Shown: one piece after another, positions 59,900-64,000 of the stretch | Layout: the number at the start of each line of letters is the position of its first letter | How positions within the stretch are numbered: the stretch's first letter is position 1 | DNA from: Gloeopeniophorella convolvens | Lineage: Eukaryota > Basidiomycota > Agaricomycetes > Russulales | NCBI GenBank assembly: GCA_022496205.1 | Contig: WTXD01000009.1 | Coordinates: 1 to 64,000 of the forward strand | DNA length: 64,000 nt | Direction of reading: 5' to 3' | Made by a program: the position numbers and the translations under genes | Notes under the pieces: model-generated | Told to the model about the DNA's origin: nothing | Database searches by the model: none | The model's input: the letters and a program-made list of their open reading frames with translations, nothing else

Positions 59900-61338
59900 C
59901 ACGCTTTGTCTATCGGTGCGCTCGACGGCCGGGGGATCGCAGGCATGAACGTCCTCCTGCATCAGCCACAGATCAGCCCCGGCGCAGACCCCAACAGCAG
60001 CCATACGTACCGGTTGAGTACGAGCCCCTTGAGCGCCTTGATCTCCATGCGCACCTCCTCCTCCTCAAGCGGCATCGCGGCAGCTGCGGTGCCGGGCAGG
60101 CGGTGCATCGCAGACGCGAGCGCGTACGTCTTGGTAGTCAGGTAGCCCGTGAAGTCGATCAGCGCCTGCAGCGTGTGCTGGAAGCGCTGTGTGGAGCGCG
60201 CTGCGGCGGCAAGCGCAGTCGCCGCATGCAGCTTGGTGAGCGCGGGCTGTAGCGGTGGGGGCGGGGGCGGGTCGGACGTGTGGTATTCCCAGCGCGCGGG
60301 CTCTGCGGACGAAGCGGGCTCCGGGGCGCGGAAGACGGGCGCGTCGTTCAGGGTCTTCCAGAGGGTGTCCTGGGCAGCCGTGGCAGACAGGTGGTCAGCT
60401 TGGGGTTGGGACGGCCGGGTGGGATGCGCACCTGGTAAGCCTCGTCGATTTCAAGGGAGGGAAGCTCGGTTGCATCGAGCATGTTGAAGATCTCGTCCGC
60501 CGTCGCGGGCTTGTTCTGCCCTGCGAGGTCTGCGAGCACGCAGCGGAGCAGCGTTACCTGCGGGATCGGCGCACGTCCTTCTGGCTTATCTGTCTGCGCC
60601 TCTGCCTCTGCGTCCGCGGCTGCGGCTGCAGCGACGTCGGCGAGGCTCTTGCACGCACTCCACGGCTCGTGCTCCTCCCACGGGTCAAGCCGGGGCAGGT
60701 TCGCGAACGCGTCGTGCTGCTCCTCCTTGAATGCGCGCAGGGACTCGGTCAGCTTCACGAGCAGCTCGCCCTGGTGCGTCTTAATGGAGCGGCGAGCGAG
60801 CGCGGAGCGCGTGAGGCGCGGGAGCAGGAAGCGCTGTGGGGTTGTGTGAGCATGGGTGTGTGTCGGGTAGGGCAGATGCGGACGCACGTAGTAGATGAGG
60901 AGCAGGACGGTGGAGCTGCCGGCGAACCACGAAAGCACCTTGAACGTGCCTGCAAGGAGGCCCGGAATGCGGGACGGGGGCGGCGCAGGGTACATCCGCG
61001 CAGGCACGGCGGGGAGCTGCGACGGCTGTTCAGGAGGCGTCAGGCGGCGCGTAGGCGGATGAGAGGTGACGCACCATCTCTCGCAGCAGAATCTGTATCT
61101 CCCCATCGCTCAGGCCCTTTTCCACCAGGAAGCGACGTTTGGAGTCGTGGTCCTGGTGGACGACTTGAGGCGAGCTTAGGAAGTGCCGTGCCCTGTCGAG
61201 GAGCTCGGCGCGGTTGGCTACTGGCGCCTGAAGAGGTAGTGGTGCTTGGTCGGGGGGCAGTGCAGAGGGCGTCGGCTCTGCGGGCGGCGAGGCAGAGGGC
61301 CCTGCGGGGGGCTGCGCGCTGTCGTCGTCGTCGGGCAT
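59900..61338 (-). CDS. PEX14: Peroxisomal docking protein Pex14
   Basis: Docks Pex5 cargo complexes at the peroxisomal membrane. After MPDDDDSAQPPAGPSASPPA comes the Pex5/Pex19-binding helix bundle: RAELLDRARHFLSSPQVVHQ, SKRRFLVEKGLSDGEIQILL. A Pro-rich segment (MYPAPPPSRIPG) precedes the membrane segment LLAGTFKVLSWFAGSSTVLL. A coiled coil follows (GELLVKLTESLRAFKEEQHD), then an Ala-rich helix (DVAAAAAADAEAEAQTDKPE). The last exon, joined after LKGLVLN, reads RRTFMPAIPRPSSAPIDKA. Introns lie after LLREM, LLLIYY, DEAYQ and VLNR. GC content is much higher than in neighbours. The ATG at 61338 gives the usual acidic start; an upstream in-frame ATG at 61395 is less likely. Confidence 0.85.
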
Positions 61339-61612
61339 GGGGAGAGGAGGGCGTTGGGTCTGCCACTCTGCCCTCCGAAACCGACTGGCGATCACCGGGC
61401 CGGGGTTAGAGCGCCCCGCAATCCACGCACATGTCAGCGAGCCCGCTTTTCATCTTTCTTTATCTTCGCCATCATCTAGACTTTCGGAGGTCCCAGTCTC
61501 ACATTGAGGCATACAACACCTGGGAAATAAAATGACATGTACGTTTATCTCTAGATGGTCAACTTTCGCGCCGGAAGCACCAATGGGCCCTCTGACGAGA
61601 TGCTGCCTTGCG

Positions 61613-63169
61613 TCATGCTGCTCGTCTCCGCCGGCATTTTGTCTCCCTGTCTCGAACGGCCGACCCGTGATGACGACGACGACGCCGAGACAGGCGCCAG
61701 GAACGGCGTCTATGCGACAAGGGAACAGCGCACGCCATTTCAGCCTCGAAATCACAGACTGCGGAGACAGCGTGAAACCGCACCTCGCTCGATCTCCGAG
61801 CGACCGTCGCCTCGGGGTCCTCCTCCCACTGCCATTCGCTGAGCGACTGGCGGCCGGCATGGGCGGCAGATGTCATGCGAAGTTGCAGCCCGGAGCGTGA
61901 ATTGAGCGAACGCAAGATGCCAAGCGTGTAAAACTTCCCAGTTACAAGGAGGAAGAACGTAACAAGGTGTTGATTCTCCTCCTGCGCGCCGACCGGATGT
62001 CAGCATTTCATTGCGAACAACATGTTTACTCGGAGGACATCTCACAGATCTGGTATTGTAGAGAGACACAGCGATGATTTGGAGCACGCTCGGCACTGCA
62101 GCTGACTCCCAGGTAGAGACGATGATGTGATTCAGCGCCTTGTCCAGATTGTCGAGCCCGGTTCGCGAGTGCCACAGCCAGACCATCACTGAATTGCAAG
62201 TCAGACAACGCATACCTTGGAATAGAAGTACGCACAAATGGACGTAATTGTGACATCTAGGACTTGGAAATGGTTAGATCAATGCAAAGGGATGTGGGGA
62301 TGTTATAGGACAAGGGCTCACCCAGTGAGCCGAAGATCCAATAGTTGAAAGAAAATTTAATCTGGAAAACTCGTCTGAGTGGGCCGCTGTCGAACATCGC
62401 AGCCTGAGCTCACCGGGAAAGAGCGTTGCATTCTCAACAGCTACAACAACGTGGGTGAGCAGAAGCAATAGACCGGCTCGTGCGCACTCACGCTGTCACT
62501 CTCAATTCCGTGCTTCGAGCCCTCGCCTAGTTCGATGGCCTGCATTCCGTGAGCCGGCTGCGACGTGACAACCAGTCGGAGTGCGCACCAAGAACAGGTT
62601 AGCCACGAAGAGGGTGACGAGCAAGATTGTCAGCGGCACGATCACCCATCTCCGTTCCTTCGTGACCTGCATGAGAGTGAGACGGAAGTCCACTTAGCAT
62701 ACCGTGCACTCACATACCTTCCAGCATCTTCGGAGCAGCGAAACTTCGCAGACAGTGCATATCAGGCCGTTCAGGAAGAGGTCGGCCCAGTCGAGTGGGC
62801 TGGTAGACTGAACATTGGGTGCTACCGTTAGCGATGCGGGGCAGTGGACAGGAAAGCAACGCCATTTTACCCAGTGTTCGAGGTATATTAGGATATACCA
62901 TATTTTATACGCATTGAGTATGGTCTGTAACCTTTGAGCATGGCGTTCAGGCGAGCTTCGTCAAAGAGTCAAGATGGCATCACTCACGTCGAAAGACCAA
63001 GCAACGTCGACACATACGACTTCATGCGCATCGTGTCGTTGAGAGGGCACTCGAAGTACCGCGCAGTCTGCGCAAAGATGACGCCCTGGCAGAGTGCCTG
63101 CAAGATGCCCTCAATGAGGATAGGCCCATTCGTAGGCACGTCGGTCTGGGCTGCCAGAGTGATATCCAT
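61613..63169 (-). CDS. Seven-helix membrane protein of the DUF6534/DUF6533 type
   Basis: Mushroom-expanded integral membrane family of unknown function, GPCR-like in topology. The start, MDITLAAQTDVPTNGPILIE, is followed by GILQALCQGVIFAQTARYFE and MRMKSYVSTLLGLST. Further exons give YKIWYILIYLEHWVKW, ADLFLNGLICTVCEVSLLRR, RWVIVPLTILLVTLFVANLF, VAVENATLFPG, FSNYWIFGS and DVTITSICAYFYSK. MVWLWHSRTGLDNLDKALNH and IIVSTWESAAVPSVLQIIAV lead to the family-typical end QHLVTFFLLVTGKFYTLGIL RSLNSRS (split here by a space for length). The cytosolic tail has SLSEWQWEEDPEATVARRSS. The exact stop is uncertain: either 61613 or after another intron. Confidence 0.7.
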
Positions 63170-63958
63170 CGCACTGCAGTGGAGCGTTGCGCTGTCGAGA
63201 GAACGGGCGAGGGAGGTAGTACGATGCATCATCATGAGCACGCCGTTTCCGTTTGGGCTGACCCGCTGGTCTGAGATGGCTACTGGTCGGATATGCAACG
63301 CGGCGCTCACTCGGCCCGTGCGGTCTGAATCCTGTCGCATGCCCCGAGCTCAGTGCAGCTCGTCAACAGCTGAGTGACAGAGACGCGTCTAGATGCACCC
63401 AGGCAGGAAGCACGAGCGCTTCCGCACCCGTATCGCGCAGGAGTTGCCACGGGGCAGGGCACACGGGCACCGACACTTGCCGCTTCGGCGGAGAGCCAGT
63501 GGGATCTTCAGCTTGTCGCTTCGCGCCTTTCGTCAATCCGCAGCCTGGACTGCCTAGCGCGCTAGCGGAGCCTCGGCCACCGGTGCAAGGCCTTCCAAAG
63601 CGCGCGACACGTTGCACGTTTCCGGGCCGCCCGAGCGAAAACATCTGACAGAGCAGAGAAAAAAGAAAATATGCAATTATGAAGCAACGGTATTAGTATG
63701 CCGCTCTGGATATGCGGCGCTTTTTCTCGCTATGGACTTGGTGCGTGATTTGATGTTGGTGCTGTACCTGCGTTCGGGGCAGGTTGATGAGCGGTGCTGC
63801 GACTTGTCGATAAAGAGCGAGCACCGCGAACGACGTCGAGCCTTTCGCGCGTGCGGCGGCGGGCCGTCGGGATTTCGGCTTCGGCCGCCGACGAGCGTAG
63901 CGGCCGAGTGACAACGTGATTACTGCCGGCGCCAGCGCCCGCGCGCCCGATCGCAGAT
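63170..63958. other. Intergenic, no gene recognised
   Basis: About 0.8 kb near the right edge. It is GC-rich with frames open on both strands near 63363-63914, including a basic minus-strand stretch (RYARRRPKPKSRRPAAARAK). No domain was recognised, and these may be chance frames. Confidence 0.35.
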
Positions 63959-64000
63959 TTAGATCTCGTCCAGTAGATCTGCAGCCAAGTTGGCCGTGAC
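63959..64000 (-). CDS. Possible 3' end of a gene continuing past the window
   Basis: The last 42 bases on the minus strand read VTANLAADLLDEI and a TAA stop at 63961-63959, an acidic helical end like many fungal C-termini. The rest lies outside the window, so identity is unknown. Confidence 0.3.
   Translation of the reverse strand, partial: VTANLAADLLDEI

Noticed and set aside
60255..61409. 384-codon plus-strand frame opposite PEX14
   Set aside because: The high GC of PEX14 keeps all frames open; the minus strand gives the recognisable Pex14 domain and membrane segment.

Overview
The window is nuclear DNA from a filamentous basidiomycete, most likely an Agaricomycete (a Polyporales-like wood decayer is a reasonable guess, not proven). 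The genes are dense and multi-exon, with GT-AG introns of about 45-60 bp. The content includes an AA9 lytic polysaccharide monooxygenase, a DUF6534-type seven-helix protein, a DUF7704 protein, a KRE6/SKN1 glucan-synthesis protein and a divergent Spt5-like KOW gene. There is no rRNA, no convincing tRNA, no CRISPR array and no intact transposon. Exon joins were worked out by hand from splice sites and reading frame and have no transcript support.

Region 1 (1-7.4 kb) holds a partial unknown gene, a Reb1/TTF-I-like Myb gene (minus) and a divergent Spt5-like KOW gene (plus). The last two each carry an apparent frameshift. An AT-richer, gene-poor stretch with short TGCTACA direct repeats follows. 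Region 2 (7.4-11 kb) has a cytochrome P450 and a DUF7704 membrane protein. Region 3 (11.5-22.7 kb) is housekeeping: an organelle-type methionine aminopeptidase, a dual-specificity phosphatase with a dead second domain, mitochondrial methionyl-tRNA synthetase, an auxilin/Swa2 J-protein and the telomere-capping protein Stn1. The synthetase and auxilin genes diverge from a promoter containing TTAGGG repeats.

Region 4 (23.2-38.2 kb) has AA9, the ribosome-recycling factor DENR/Tma22, a small predicted mitochondrial protein, a conserved unknown gene, a Dal5-like MFS permease with microexons, an alpha/beta hydrolase, a coiled-coil nuclear-looking protein and a multi-pass membrane protein. Region 5 (38.4-43.1 kb) is a compact run of mitochondrial genes: complex I subunits NDUFA1 and NDUFA8, complex I assembly factor NDUFAF3 and a lipoate-protein ligase.

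Region 6 (43.3-61.3 kb) has SWC4/DMAP1, glycogen branching enzyme, an M28 carboxypeptidase with a His/Pro/Trp-rich insert, a disordered protein, an alpha/beta-hydrolase-fold protein that seems to lack its catalytic residues, KRE6/SKN1 and Pex14. Region 7 (61.6-64 kb) has a seven-helix DUF6534-type protein and possibly the 3' end of another gene at the edge.

Much of the window serves mitochondria (protein N-terminal processing, tRNA charging, complex I, lipoylation), and several genes sit in head-to-head pairs sharing short promoters: MSM1/SWA2, NDUFA8/ubiquitin-like gene, NDUFAF3/SWC4 and hydrolase/coiled-coil gene.
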